A stretch of DNA of 37,432 nt from Cellulophaga sp. 20_2_10 (GTDB lineage Bacteria; Bacteroidota; Bacteroidia; Flavobacteriales; Flavobacteriaceae). Position numbers and translations under genes: made by a program. Below are positions 1 to 7,657 of the stretch, in pieces (the stretch's first letter is position 1; each line of letters begins with the position of its first letter). The notes under the pieces were generated by a model that was given only the letters and a program-made list of their open reading frames with translations, ran no database searches and was not told where the DNA came from. Where the stretch lies: positions 1-37,432 of the forward strand of contig NZ_JAMCOJ010000014.1 of NCBI RefSeq assembly GCF_023476645.1, written 5' to 3'.

Positions 1-190
1 CTCCTCCTCCTCCTGTTTGTACCCAATTCCATTCGTTAGGTTCAGTCTTTGTTAGCTTAAAGCCAAGTTTAGACTCAAAACCATAGCTTATTTCTTCTAT
101 GGAAAGTTCTGGTATGAAATTATTTTTTTCTTTGTTACCAAAAAGGATAAATAAAGAAAATGTAAGAAGTAATGTTTTTATATATTTCAT
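1..190 (-). CDS. partial secreted protein, second cassette of the left locus (3' end outside window)
   Basis: The ORF starts at the ATG complementary to 188-190 and is still open at the window edge, giving 63 residues. It begins MKYIKTLLLTFSLFILFG, a short basic start followed by a hydrophobic stretch, so export or membrane insertion is likely. No lipobox cysteine is visible. The last residues before the edge are a run of glycines encoded by tandem GGA codons (seen on the plus strand as a CTC repeat at 1-15). The start lies about 37 bp inside the attC-like site, the close packing seen in the other cassettes. No family is recognised. Confidence 0.6.
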   Translation of the reverse strand, partial: MKYIKTLLLTFSLFILFGNKEKNNFIPELSIEEISYGFESKLGFKLTKTEPNEWNWVQTGGGG

Positions 191-225
191 TGAATATTGT
201 TTTATGTAACTATGTTTTTAATTAA

Positions 226-423
226 AACTAACGGTTCGGCTATGATTAGTGCGGGGCGGAAATCCATCGAATTTCCAGCTAAGCACAAAGCAAAACCTTA
301 TGGTTTTGTGTTTTTCTTTTTTTGTTCAAATGCAAAATCCATAAGATTTTGCAACATTATAAATATACACTGACCTTTGCGTAAAGACCTAAGTCCGTAT
401 TAATTATAGCCATTGTTAGCAGC
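226..423 (-). repeat. attC-like recombination site, long form (~198 bp)
   Basis: On the plus strand the outer arms are CTAAC (228-232) and GTTAGCAGC (415-423). The inner arms GGCTATGATTAGTGCGG (238-254) and CCGTATTAATTATAGCC (395-411) pair over 17 positions, with 14 Watson-Crick pairs and three G.T wobbles that exist only on the plus strand. Three smaller hairpins lie inside: GGAAAT/ATTTCC (258-276), CAAAACC/GGTTTTG (291-308) and GCAAAATC/GATTTTGC (332-352). The last corresponds to a hairpin in the right-hand sites whose sequence differs but whose pairing is kept. The stop codon of the 278-aa ORF lies in the GTTAGC arm. Confidence 0.75.
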
Positions 424-1252
424 TGTTTTTAATTTGATTTAAGTATCTGAAAACACTATCCACAACGCATAGTTCCCCGTCCTCATTTTTATATGTAATA
501 CACAATCCTAGGGGATTTGTATTTTTTTCATTTGTTTTTTGATTTAATAAATCTTGAATCGGATTCAAATATTCAGAGATAATTTTTACAAACCAATTTT
601 GAATACTTTGGACGAGATTATGGAATGATATGACCGTATCCATAACGTCTATGTTTCCATCTAAAGATTCAAGATTTGACTTCAGAGGGTTACCCCATTC
701 AAACTTTGACAGTAAAAGAGAAACATTAAATTTGATTTCAATTTCTACACTATAAACATCTTCGATTATTGAAGATTTTATTTCAAAGATGTCGATTGGT
801 AAACCGCAATGTTGTGCATAATTTCTAAGCTTATAAATAAATCGGTATTCAAAACTGTCGTCATATAAAGTACCAGTTAAATTTTTAAACTCTTCTAGTA
901 TCTCCGGTTTAGTTTTGAATTCCCTCTTCAATAAGGTTTCTAAATGGTCAATATAGGTTCTGAATGAAAAAAGATAGTTTAATAAATATGTGTTGATTTT
1001 TAATTTTTCAGAATCGGGTTCTTTCATTATCAGAACTCTATCTGCCATCAAACTTGATGTCAGTTCCTGTTTACTATTAAAAAGTATGAAAGAATTTAAT
1101 TCCGTTACTGAATATAAATTAGCTATATCAACAAGTTTTGAAATCAAAATTTCATTTGCGAACAACACTTCATATTCCTTTGGTTTCAAGGGGGATATTA
1201 TATCGATTTCTAATCCATTATTGGTTTTAATATATCTTGATAACGAATGCAT
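416..1252 (-). CDS. cassette 1 protein, 278 aa, unknown function with Rx4H motif (possibly HEPN-like)
   Basis: No family is recognised with certainty. The protein is soluble-looking, largely helical, with no signal peptide. Residues 143-148 read RNYAQH, an R-x4-H motif in a predicted helix, the pattern of HEPN ribonucleases (Rx4-6H). A single motif is weak evidence, so HEPN is only a suggestion. The C-terminal part (about 240-278) looks like a small separate segment ending NQIKNSC. The stop codon TAA is formed inside the R-type arm GCTGCTAAC, and the ATG is about 22 bp from the opposite arm, so the gene fills the cassette and leaves almost no 5' leader. Transcription would have to come from the attI/recombinase side or from within the recombination site. 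Confidence 0.75.
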   Translation of the reverse strand: MHSLSRYIKTNNGLEIDIISPLKPKEYEVLFANEILISKLVDIANLYSVTELNSFILFNSKQELTSSLMADRVLIMKEPDSEKLKINTYLLNYLFSFRTYIDHLETLLKREFKTKPEILEEFKNLTGTLYDDSFEYRFIYKLRNYAQHCGLPIDIFEIKSSIIEDVYSVEIEIKFNVSLLLSKFEWGNPLKSNLESLDGNIDVMDTVISFHNLVQSIQNWFVKIISEYLNPIQDLLNQKTNEKNTNPLGLCITYKNEDGELCVVDSVFRYLNQIKNSC

Positions 1253-1273
1253 TCTGATAAGTTTGATTTAATT

Positions 1274-1320
1274 GCTGCTAACTAGTTAGTAAACGCAGTT
1301 TATTGCGTTTATTTACTATT
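1274..1320 (-). other. attI-like primary recombination site
   Basis: The site lies between the recombinase stop codon (1332) and the first cassette ORF. The plus strand shows the core arm GCTGCTAAC (1274-1282) within the 12-bp palindrome CTAACTAGTTAG (1278-1289). Next comes an 8-bp hairpin TAAACGCA (1290-1297) / TGCGTTTA (1304-1311) with loop GTTTAT. It lacks the long folded middle of the attC-like sites, as attI sites do in integrons. About 35 bp are shared with the short site at 33285-33345, including ACTAGT, CAGTAA or TAGTAA, and TTTATTGCGTTTATTT. Its role as the insertion point is inferred from position. Confidence 0.6.
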
Positions 1321-1331
1321 CAAATATAATA

Positions 1332-2225
1332 TTATTTAGGTAACATTTCTAAAGGACTTATAATATTTATAAGATTAGTAGTACTTACGTGAGTGTAAAT
1401 TTCTGTAGTTTTAGAGCTGTTGTGGCCCAATAGTTTTTGTATGTATCTTAAATTAGTGCCGGCGTCTAACAAATGTGTAGCAAAAGAATGCCTTAATGTG
1501 TGCACTGTGGCTGGCATATGTACCTTAGCTTTCTTTTTAGATCTGTTAAAAACCTGTCGTATGCTAGATGCACTGTACTGTTTGCCATCTGCACCTTCAA
1601 ACAACCACTCCTTAGGCTTGTATACTATATAGTAGGAACGCAATTGCGCTAACATTGTAGGTGATAATAACGTAATTCTGTCTTTGTTGCCTTTTGCGTT
1701 TCTTACCCAAACCCGCATATTGTTAGAGTCTATGTCTTCTACCTTAAGGTTTATACATTCAGATATTCTTAATCCACAACCGTATATTACCTTAAAAATA
1801 GTTTTGTGTTTTATGTTGTTTGTTGCGGTTATAATGTCTGCTACTTCTTGTAAAGACAACACCTTAGGTAGTGTTTTGGCTTTTCTGGGTCTACAAAAAT
1901 CATACTGTACTTTAGGTAAGTTTAAAACCTTTTCAATATAAAACTTTATAGCATTTATACTTTGATTTTGGTAAGAGGCAGACACATTCCGTTTTGTTAC
2001 AAGCTCTTGGTGGTAATACATAATATGAGCAGTAGAAACCTGGTGTAACGGCATGGGATACAGATATGTTAAAAACTGCTTAAACATATGTATATAGGTC
2101 TTAGTGGTGTTTTTGCTGTAGTTTTTTAACACTAGTTTTTGATGCATTAATGACATAGCCAGTGCATAATCTGGTTTAATTTCTTTAGTATTAAGTACTT
2201 GTGTAGTTATTATTTTTGGTTTCAT
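1332..2225 (-). CDS. tyrosine recombinase, XerC/D-type, putative cassette integrase
   Basis: This 297-residue protein has an N-terminal SAM-like core-binding domain (about 20-105) and a C-terminal catalytic domain (about 115-290). All catalytic residues are visible: R153 (GLRISE), K181 (KGNKDR), H242 and R245 (HTLRH), H268 (LLGH) and the nucleophile Y277 (EIYTHVS). The stretch between K181 and H242 is only about 60 residues. IntI enzymes carry an extra segment there that is needed for folded attC sites, and it is absent here, so this is not a classical IntI. Its 3' end abuts the attI-like site and the cassettes run in the same direction, so it is the obvious candidate to move them. The upstream region holds two inverted repeats shared with the divergent zinc-ribbon gene. 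Confidence 0.9.
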   Translation of the reverse strand: MKPKIITTQVLNTKEIKPDYALAMSLMHQKLVLKNYSKNTTKTYIHMFKQFLTYLYPMPLHQVSTAHIMYYHQELVTKRNVSASYQNQSINAIKFYIEKVLNLPKVQYDFCRPRKAKTLPKVLSLQEVADIITATNNIKHKTIFKVIYGCGLRISECINLKVEDIDSNNMRVWVRNAKGNKDRITLLSPTMLAQLRSYYIVYKPKEWLFEGADGKQYSASSIRQVFNRSKKKAKVHMPATVHTLRHSFATHLLDAGTNLRYIQKLLGHNSSKTTEIYTHVSTTNLINIISPLEMLPK

Positions 2226-2256
2226 TATGTAAAAATGAATAAAATGTAGTTAAAAA

Positions 2257-2291
2257 GCTTATATTTAAGCGTTTACATACGTATATAAACG
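2257..2291. promoter_or_regulatory. two inverted repeats in the divergent recombinase / zinc-ribbon promoter region
   Basis: GCTTA-N4-TAAGC (2257-2270) is followed at once by CGTTTA-N10-TAAACG (2270-2291). The second has the palindromic core ATACGTAT (2277-2284) and is a near-perfect 22-bp palindrome. Together they fill much of the 73-bp gap between the two divergent start codons. The GCGTTTA half-site recurs in the attI-like site (1305-1311). Repressor, autoregulator or recombinase binding is inferred from symmetry and position only. A minus-strand TACATTTT close to TAnnTTTG lies nearer the recombinase start. Confidence 0.45.
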
Positions 2292-2298
2292 TCTAATA

Positions 2299-2715
2299 AT
2301 GCGAATTATGAAAATGAAATTTTGTTTATCCTGTAGTAAAGAGCTTGTGGGTAGGTCCGATAAGAAATTCTGTGATACAGAATGCAGAAGCACCTATCAC
2401 AATACAAACAGACCACTACATGAAATAAGTATACAGAAAATAAATAGTGCGTTAAGAAAAAACAGAAGTCTATTGGCCCATTTTTGCCCAAGCGGAAAGA
2501 GCACAGTTAAAAAGGAGGTTTTAATAACGCTAGGTTACCGCATAGATTTGTTTACGCATATGTATCCTTTTAAAACAGGAGCCTATTTTTTTTGTTATGA
2601 GTTTGGGTATTTGCCTATAAAAGAAAATGGAGTAGATAAAATGCTAATTGTTCACCAACAAGAATATATGAATAACTTAACGTACAGTCCTTGGAGTATT
2701 AAAATTACAAAATAA
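2299..2715 (+). CDS. small zinc-ribbon protein
   Basis: A 138-aa protein with an N-terminal zinc-binding motif, C-x2-C...C-x3-C (CLSC, then FCDTEC), in the phrase ELVGRSDKKFC. A basic helical region (about 45-65) and an aromatic-rich C-terminal half (YFFCYEFGYLPI) follow. A paralogue with the same architecture is encoded at 22964-23353 (KKLVGRADKKFC, FFVYDLGYLPL). In-frame ATGs at 2299, 2308 and 2314 are possible. The last starts MKFCLSC and leaves more room after the palindrome at 2270-2291, so it may be the real start. Function is unknown; nucleic-acid binding would fit but is not shown. It is divergent from the recombinase. Confidence 0.75.
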   Translation: MRIMKMKFCLSCSKELVGRSDKKFCDTECRSTYHNTNRPLHEISIQKINSALRKNRSLLAHFCPSGKSTVKKEVLITLGYRIDLFTHMYPFKTGAYFFCYEFGYLPIKENGVDKMLIVHQQEYMNNLTYSPWSIKITK

Positions 2716-2782
2716 GTATATAAATGGAAGCGGTATTTATTTAAGAGTCTATAAAAATAGATCAGTTTTTAGCTACCATAAA

Positions 2783-4012
2783 TTACAATTGGTAAATCCA
2801 CTCCTCAGGATTTAGCTTAGTAACATCTTTGTAAAGATAAAATTTTAATAGCGTTTGACCATTAAATTTGTTTGTAGCTATTTCTCCTATTTCTTGCTTT
2901 GCAGTAACCTTATCTCCTTTTTCTACATACGTGTTAGATAGGTTGTAATAGGTAGTTATGTAGTTACCGTGCTTAATTTGCACGCCTTTATTACCACCTG
3001 GCACAGCTAGTACGGCTATAACATCGCCCTCAAAAATAGAACGGGCTTTAGTACCTTTATCTGCAGCAATAATTACACCGTTATTTTGGTGTTTTATACC
3101 AGGGTAAACAGCATCTTTATACACGCCAAAACCTTTGCTTTTAAACCCTTTTGCAACGGGCCATATAAGTTTGCCTTTATTAGCGGTAAAGTTATTAGCT
3201 ACTACTTTAGCTTCTGGAGTTAACACAAATTTAGTACTGCTAGTGTTAGCAGCCGTTTTCCCTGTAGTTTTTTTGTTTGTAGCAACAATGGCAGAGCGTA
3301 TTAGTTTTTCTATCTGCTGGTCTATTCTGCGAGCCTCAGATTTCTTCTTATTAATAGTAGCGGTGTATTTACTTTCGTTCTTCTTAATAGTGCTTAAAAG
3401 AGCATCTTTGGCGTTCTTTTCCTTTTCTAATTCTTTTCTGGTTACTACGTTTTCTTTTAACAACTGCTCCTTTAACTTACGTTGGTCTATTAACGCTTGG
3501 TTTTTAAGTTTTAGGGTATCTGTTTTGGCAACAATAGACACGCCTTGTTCTTGGCGGTATTGCGTATATTGTTTTATATATTGAAGTCGCTTGTAGGCTT
3601 GTAAAAAATTTTCTGATGATAGTAAAAACATAAGTCTACTTTGTTGCGATTTGTTTTGATACGATTTTTGTATCATCTGCGCATAATCATCCTTTAAGGC
3701 TAGTAAATCTTTTTTAAGCGTACCAATATTACGCACATTAGCGTTTATTTGACGATTTAATAGGTTAGATTGCTGATTGGTAATTCTAATTAATTGCTGT
3801 TGGGCGTTAATCTTTTGCTCCAAACTTTCCATTTGGTCTAACACTGTACCTTTTTCTTTTGTTTCTGCAAATAACAGCCTGTTTATAGCCCTAATGTCAC
3901 TTTGCAATTGCGCACGCTTTTTCTCTAAAGCCTTTTGTTCGTTGGTCTGTGCAAACAAAAAAGATCCAGATAGTAATACTAAAAGTAATGTAGCTAACTT
4001 AAGGTAACGCAT
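2783..4012 (-). CDS. EnvC-like murein hydrolase activator (degenerate LytM/M23 protein)
   Basis: A 409-aa exported protein: signal peptide (about 1-21, ending FLFAQ), a long coiled coil rich in K, Q and E (about 22-245), a linker, and a C-terminal LytM/M23 fold (about 280-405). Typical M23 enzymes bind zinc through HxxxD and HxH. Here the first motif reads HQNNGVI and the second KFYLYK, so key ligands are missing. This is the pattern of EnvC, which activates periplasmic amidases at the division site rather than cutting peptidoglycan itself. It is the last gene of a minus-strand group after the TPR and DUF4292 genes, 13 bp downstream of the latter. The activator role is taken from the family. 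Confidence 0.85.
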   Translation of the reverse strand: MRYLKLATLLLVLLSGSFLFAQTNEQKALEKKRAQLQSDIRAINRLLFAETKEKGTVLDQMESLEQKINAQQQLIRITNQQSNLLNRQINANVRNIGTLKKDLLALKDDYAQMIQKSYQNKSQQSRLMFLLSSENFLQAYKRLQYIKQYTQYRQEQGVSIVAKTDTLKLKNQALIDQRKLKEQLLKENVVTRKELEKEKNAKDALLSTIKKNESKYTATINKKKSEARRIDQQIEKLIRSAIVATNKKTTGKTAANTSSTKFVLTPEAKVVANNFTANKGKLIWPVAKGFKSKGFGVYKDAVYPGIKHQNNGVIIAADKGTKARSIFEGDVIAVLAVPGGNKGVQIKHGNYITTYYNLSNTYVEKGDKVTAKQEIGEIATNKFNGQTLLKFYLYKDVTKLNPEEWIYQL

Positions 4013-4025
4013 TTTGTATATTTAA

Positions 4026-4814
4026 TTATTCTAGAACTATTTGTTTAAAACCAGCTGGTATTTTATACGGAAAATTAAACTTTTTGTTTAACTCTATGTT
4101 TTTAAATGTAAGCGCAATAATGTCTGTTTTGTCTTTATCTTTTACATAGATATCTATAACATTGGGCACCAGTTTTTTGTCTACTATTTGGTAGTTTTTG
4201 TACTGTACATCTAAAACTCTATTTTTTTCTGGCTGTGTTAATTGCATACCTGCCACTTTATAGTTAGTAGGCTCTATTTGTAAAAGTGTTTTAAAAAGTT
4301 GATTCGCTTTTTTAGGTGCTAATTGGTATTGGTTGTTTAGTTCTACGGTATTGTATTTTTCTTTTCGTAAATCAAACAATGCTTGCCCTAAAAGTAAATT
4401 TTGCACTTTGTCATAATCTAACTCTGTGCCTAGTAAATTACTTAAGTACGTAAAATCACCATCAAAATACTCGTTTTGCAATCGGTTATAAAAACTAACT
4501 CTTGTTGGTGTAATGTATGCTTTTACTACACCAAGTGTTGCGCTAATCCAAATGGCTTTGTCTTTTTCCATTCTAAAACTAACCGTGTAGCCTTGTTCAT
4601 CTTTACCGTCTGTATAATCTATTTTTAGTCTTCCGCGCAGCGTTTTAAAATCTAACGTATTTGCATAATGGTTTTTAACTAAAGTTTTGGTGTTTAGTTT
4701 TTTTAGGGTTGATGTGCCATCCGCAATAACTTTTTTAGACTTGCATGATACAAAAAACACCGCAATAATAAGTGCTAGTACTAGTTTTGGTGCTATTTGA
4801 AGATTTTTTATCAT
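4026..4814 (-). CDS. DUF4292 family lipoprotein
   Basis: A 262-aa lipoprotein. Its signal sequence ends in the lipobox FVSC (Cys24) followed by KSKK. The rest alternates in a beta-rich way (RGRLKIDY, YTVSFRMEKDKAIWISATLG) that fits DUF4292, a Bacteroidota family reminiscent of LolB/LppX lipid-binding folds. That comparison is from memory of the family and untested here. It lies three bases after the TPR gene and 13 bases before the EnvC-like gene, so the three are almost certainly one transcript with an envelope role. Confidence 0.8.
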   Translation of the reverse strand: MIKNLQIAPKLVLALIIAVFFVSCKSKKVIADGTSTLKKLNTKTLVKNHYANTLDFKTLRGRLKIDYTDGKDEQGYTVSFRMEKDKAIWISATLGVVKAYITPTRVSFYNRLQNEYFDGDFTYLSNLLGTELDYDKVQNLLLGQALFDLRKEKYNTVELNNQYQLAPKKANQLFKTLLQIEPTNYKVAGMQLTQPEKNRVLDVQYKNYQIVDKKLVPNVIDIYVKDKDKTDIIALTFKNIELNKKFNFPYKIPAGFKQIVLE

Positions 4815-4817
4815 TTT

Positions 4818-5792
4818 TTATTTTTTAAATTTTACTTTAATCAAGTACATATTGGCTTTTGCAGGATTGCCCATTGCGGTATATGCTGCTGCAATTTCTC
4901 TATAAAAATCATCGGCAAGGCGTATGTCATCTAACACATAATCTAAACCTGTCTTTAACGTTTCTAGTGCCTCTCTATGCTTTTTTCTGCCATTATAAGC
5001 AGCTCCCAAAGCATAGTAAAAATAAGGCTGAGAAGGATAAATTTCTAAGGCTTCTTTTGCTCTAGTTTCTAAAAACACATAGTTCTTTTGTTTTAATATA
5101 AATGCTAACCCGCTCTTATAATTAAAAGCAGAGCTACCAGTATTAGTTACGGTTTGCGTGCCTGTTGTAGTTTTTTTTGTTCCAGTAGCACCTGTGGTCT
5201 TGGTAGAGAAAGTATAACTATGGCTACTGGCACCTGTTTGGTCTAGTGCAGCCTGTACTTTTGTGCTTAAATCGGTTTTAAACTGACTTTTTTTTAGTTC
5301 TGTGAGTATATTTTTAGCCTCATTGTAATTGCGTTCCAGATATAATATATGTGCTAAGTTTTCTTTTAATTTTTCATTTTCATAGGGCACAAGCTCTTTT
5401 AAATGATTCACGTTTTTATATTGTTTTTTTAAAGATATGTACAGACTCTCTAAATACCACATATTGTCCGGACGCTCCTTAAGAGCTAGTTCTGCCTGTT
5501 CTTGTGCTAAACTGTATTGCTTGTCTTGTATATACGCTTTGGCTAGTTCGTTAGCTACGGCTGCGTTTTTTGGTTCTAATTGCTGACAAGCCAAAAAGCT
5601 GTTTACAGCACGGTCATAATTTTCTATGCCTTTTTGTTTTAAGCCTTCAAAAAATGCTTCCTGAAAATCATCTGAGTATTCCTCTAAAAAAACATCTGCG
5701 CTATTTTCTATTTCTTGGGTGTAGCCAAAACTTACCACTAAAAAAGTGAGTAGGGTAGCGCTCTTAAAAAAATAGGTGCAAATAGTGTTCAT
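4818..5792 (-). CDS. exported TPR-repeat protein
   Basis: A 324-aa protein with an N-terminal signal peptide (hydrophobic residues about 10-24, ending GYTQ). Repeated helical pairs follow: GIENYDRAVNSFLACQQLEP, then AKAYIQDKQYSLAQEQAELA, and further copies near the C terminus (YALGAAYNGRKKHREALETL). A Thr/Gly-rich linker at about 195-220 separates two TPR blocks. It probably acts as a periplasmic scaffold. It is the first gene of the three-gene envelope operon with the DUF4292 lipoprotein and the EnvC-like protein. No enzymatic motif is seen. Confidence 0.8.
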   Translation of the reverse strand: MNTICTYFFKSATLLTFLVVSFGYTQEIENSADVFLEEYSDDFQEAFFEGLKQKGIENYDRAVNSFLACQQLEPKNAAVANELAKAYIQDKQYSLAQEQAELALKERPDNMWYLESLYISLKKQYKNVNHLKELVPYENEKLKENLAHILYLERNYNEAKNILTELKKSQFKTDLSTKVQAALDQTGASSHSYTFSTKTTGATGTKKTTTGTQTVTNTGSSAFNYKSGLAFILKQKNYVFLETRAKEALEIYPSQPYFYYALGAAYNGRKKHREALETLKTGLDYVLDDIRLADDFYREIAAAYTAMGNPAKANMYLIKVKFKK

Positions 5793-5866
5793 ACGTTTGT
5801 AAAATTATTAAAAAAACAAATGGTATGGCAACCAGATGTCTATCAATATATAATAATAGTCAAAAA

Positions 5867-7147
5867 TTATACCGTTGTGGTTTTTTTGTGTGCTAAATTT
5901 CCAATAATTAAAGCGATAGCTGCAGGCAAAACCCAAGCTAGACTAAATTGACTTAGCGGTAGGTATTCTGCAGTAAAATTAGCTACGCTTGTAACACCAA
6001 TACTATTTAAAAAATCTGGTACACTAAACAAAATGGTGGTATAAACAACCGCTCTAAAAACTTTTGGAGTTGTGTATTTGTCTGGCAAAACATTAAGTAG
6101 TATTAAAATAATGGTAATTGGGTAAATAAACATTAAAGCAGGTATGGCAACCGCAATAATGTAATCTACGTTAAACTGACCCATTAATACACCTAGTACA
6201 CAACATACAATTGCAGTAATTGTATATGCCTTGTTAGAGTTGTTAAACCTGCTTTTTATAAAATCTGCAGTACCTGTAATAACACCAATAGCAGTAGTAA
6301 GGCAGGCAAGGCTAACTAAGATGCTTAAAATTTTACTTCCGGCATTGCCTAATAGGGTCCTGCTAATACCGCTTAATAAATCTGTGCGGTTTATGTCTGC
6401 ATCAAAACTAGTATGCATTAATGCACCTGTTAAAATTAATCCGCCATAAACTAAAAGTAAACCTAGGCCAGCAAAAATACCCGCGTTTCTAATTAGTGCT
6501 CTGCGGTCTGTATAAGAGATGTCTTTATTTTTTAGATTGATAGAGATAATTAAAACGCCACCAACAACAATAGCTGCTAATGCATCAAAAGTTTGGTAAC
6601 CTTCTAAAATACCGTCTGTAAATGGGTTGCTTATGGTTGATGGTTCAAAGGTAAAATCAAAAGTAAATACACAAATGCCAATAATAGTAAGTAATATTAA
6701 AAGTATGGCTGGTGTTAAATACTTACCTAAAATATTTAAAATTTTAGACCTGTTTAAAACAAACACTAAAACCAAACTAAAATATACAATACTAGTGTAG
6801 ATCGGTAGAACATCAAAAAAAGGAGCAATACCAATTTCGTGGGTTACAGATGCTGTTCTAGGAGATGGTAATATAACTGCTATTAGATAAATTAATAGCG
6901 AAAAAACCAAGCTAAAGGTGTTAGATACTTTTTTACCAAAATCAAAAATAGTACCCTGTAATTTTGCATGGGCAAATATGCCTAAAATTGGAATTACAAT
7001 AGCAGATAAACAAAAGCCTATGGCCATTAACCACCACCAATCGCCGGCATTAAAACCGATAAACGGAGGTAGTATTAAGTTTCCGGCACCAAAAAAGAGC
7101 GAAAACAATGCAAAGGCAGATACTAGAGTTTCTTTGGTATTATTCAT
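5867..7147 (-). CDS. brnQ: branched-chain amino acid transporter BrnQ
   Basis: A 426-aa polytopic membrane protein with about twelve hydrophobic segments. The start, LVSAFALFSLFFGAGNLILP, is the characteristic N terminus of the LIVCS (BrnQ) family, which imports leucine, isoleucine and valine with a cation. Further family-like segments are GTADFIKSRFNN and LTTAIGVITGTADF. Length is normal for BrnQ. It stands alone, with 75 bp to the TPR gene downstream and 252 bp to the divergent small gene upstream. Confidence 0.9.
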   Translation of the reverse strand: MNNTKETLVSAFALFSLFFGAGNLILPPFIGFNAGDWWWLMAIGFCLSAIVIPILGIFAHAKLQGTIFDFGKKVSNTFSLVFSLLIYLIAVILPSPRTASVTHEIGIAPFFDVLPIYTSIVYFSLVLVFVLNRSKILNILGKYLTPAILLILLTIIGICVFTFDFTFEPSTISNPFTDGILEGYQTFDALAAIVVGGVLIISINLKNKDISYTDRRALIRNAGIFAGLGLLLVYGGLILTGALMHTSFDADINRTDLLSGISRTLLGNAGSKILSILVSLACLTTAIGVITGTADFIKSRFNNSNKAYTITAIVCCVLGVLMGQFNVDYIIAVAIPALMFIYPITIILILLNVLPDKYTTPKVFRAVVYTTILFSVPDFLNSIGVTSVANFTAEYLPLSQFSLAWVLPAAIALIIGNLAHKKTTTV

Positions 7148-7399
7148 GGGGTGTGTATTGTATTAGTACGGAAAGATAGGTATTCTAAATAACCGACAAA
7201 CGGCTAATTGTTCCTAAAATTTTATGTATTTCATCGAAAAAAATGAATTTTTACAAAAAAAATTAACAAGTACTCAATAATCTTTACAAGTGTGCGTTTA
7301 ATAAAAAAGACGACCTATAAAAGTTAGTTTTTACTCAAATTTATAATTAATATTTACAGTGCCTGGTTCCCTCCAAACATTGTTTAAAACCTACAAGCT

Positions 7400-7654
7400 A
7401 TGAAAAAAGTTTTAGCCACTTCAGGTTCAGTGTTTAATGCATTATGTTGCGGTATTTTTGGCCACTATTACGCAGTAACCAAAAAAGTAACATCTCATAT
7501 AAATGAGTACGAGTGTATTCATTGTAAAAAACAAGTAACTACAGACGTAACCGGTAATTTGTCAGAGCTAACTCCAGAGTTAGAAGACATTAACAATACC
7601 TTACAAAAAGTATACAAGAAAAAACACCAACACGCGCCGCAACACGCAGCTTAA
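7400..7654 (+). CDS. small conserved protein with a CxxC pair
   Basis: An 84-residue protein. After a short N-terminal segment (LCCGIFGHYYAVTKKV), an ECIHCKK motif at about 37-43 gives one CxxC; with the early CC it could bind a metal. The tail is helical and ends in a His/Gln/Ala-rich stretch. It resembles a small hypothetical protein I associate with Flavobacteriaceae, without known function. It ends three bases before the convergent end of thiL. Confidence 0.65.
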   Translation: MKKVLATSGSVFNALCCGIFGHYYAVTKKVTSHINEYECIHCKKQVTTDVTGNLSELTPELEDINNTLQKVYKKKHQHAPQHAA

Positions 7655-7657
7655 TTG

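Larger units (their letters stand above)
1..2291 (-). mobile_element. integron-like locus: recombinase, attI-like site and two cassettes
   Basis: Read on the minus strand, the order is tyrosine recombinase (2225 to 1332), attI-like site (about 1320 to 1274), cassette 1 with a 278-aa ORF (1252 to 416), an attC-like site (423 to 226), and a second cassette ORF (190 to beyond position 1). Cassette 1 starts with GTTAGCAGC and ends with GCTGCTAAC (minus strand), a 9/9 complementary pair, which is what a free circular cassette needs to form its own folded site. Unlike class 1 integrons, the recombinase is co-directional with the cassettes and lies upstream of them. All of this is seen in the sequence; mobility is inferred. 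The left limit lies outside the window. Confidence 0.75.

Noticed and set aside
226-423. CRISPR array or IS ends as explanation of the repeats
   Set aside because: The elements are 60-207 bp, differ in sequence and are spaced by whole genes; there is no transposase, no direct target duplication and no regular spacers.
1332-2225. Calling the recombinase IntI
   Set aside because: The segment between K181 and H242 is about 60 residues, too short for the IntI-specific insertion.
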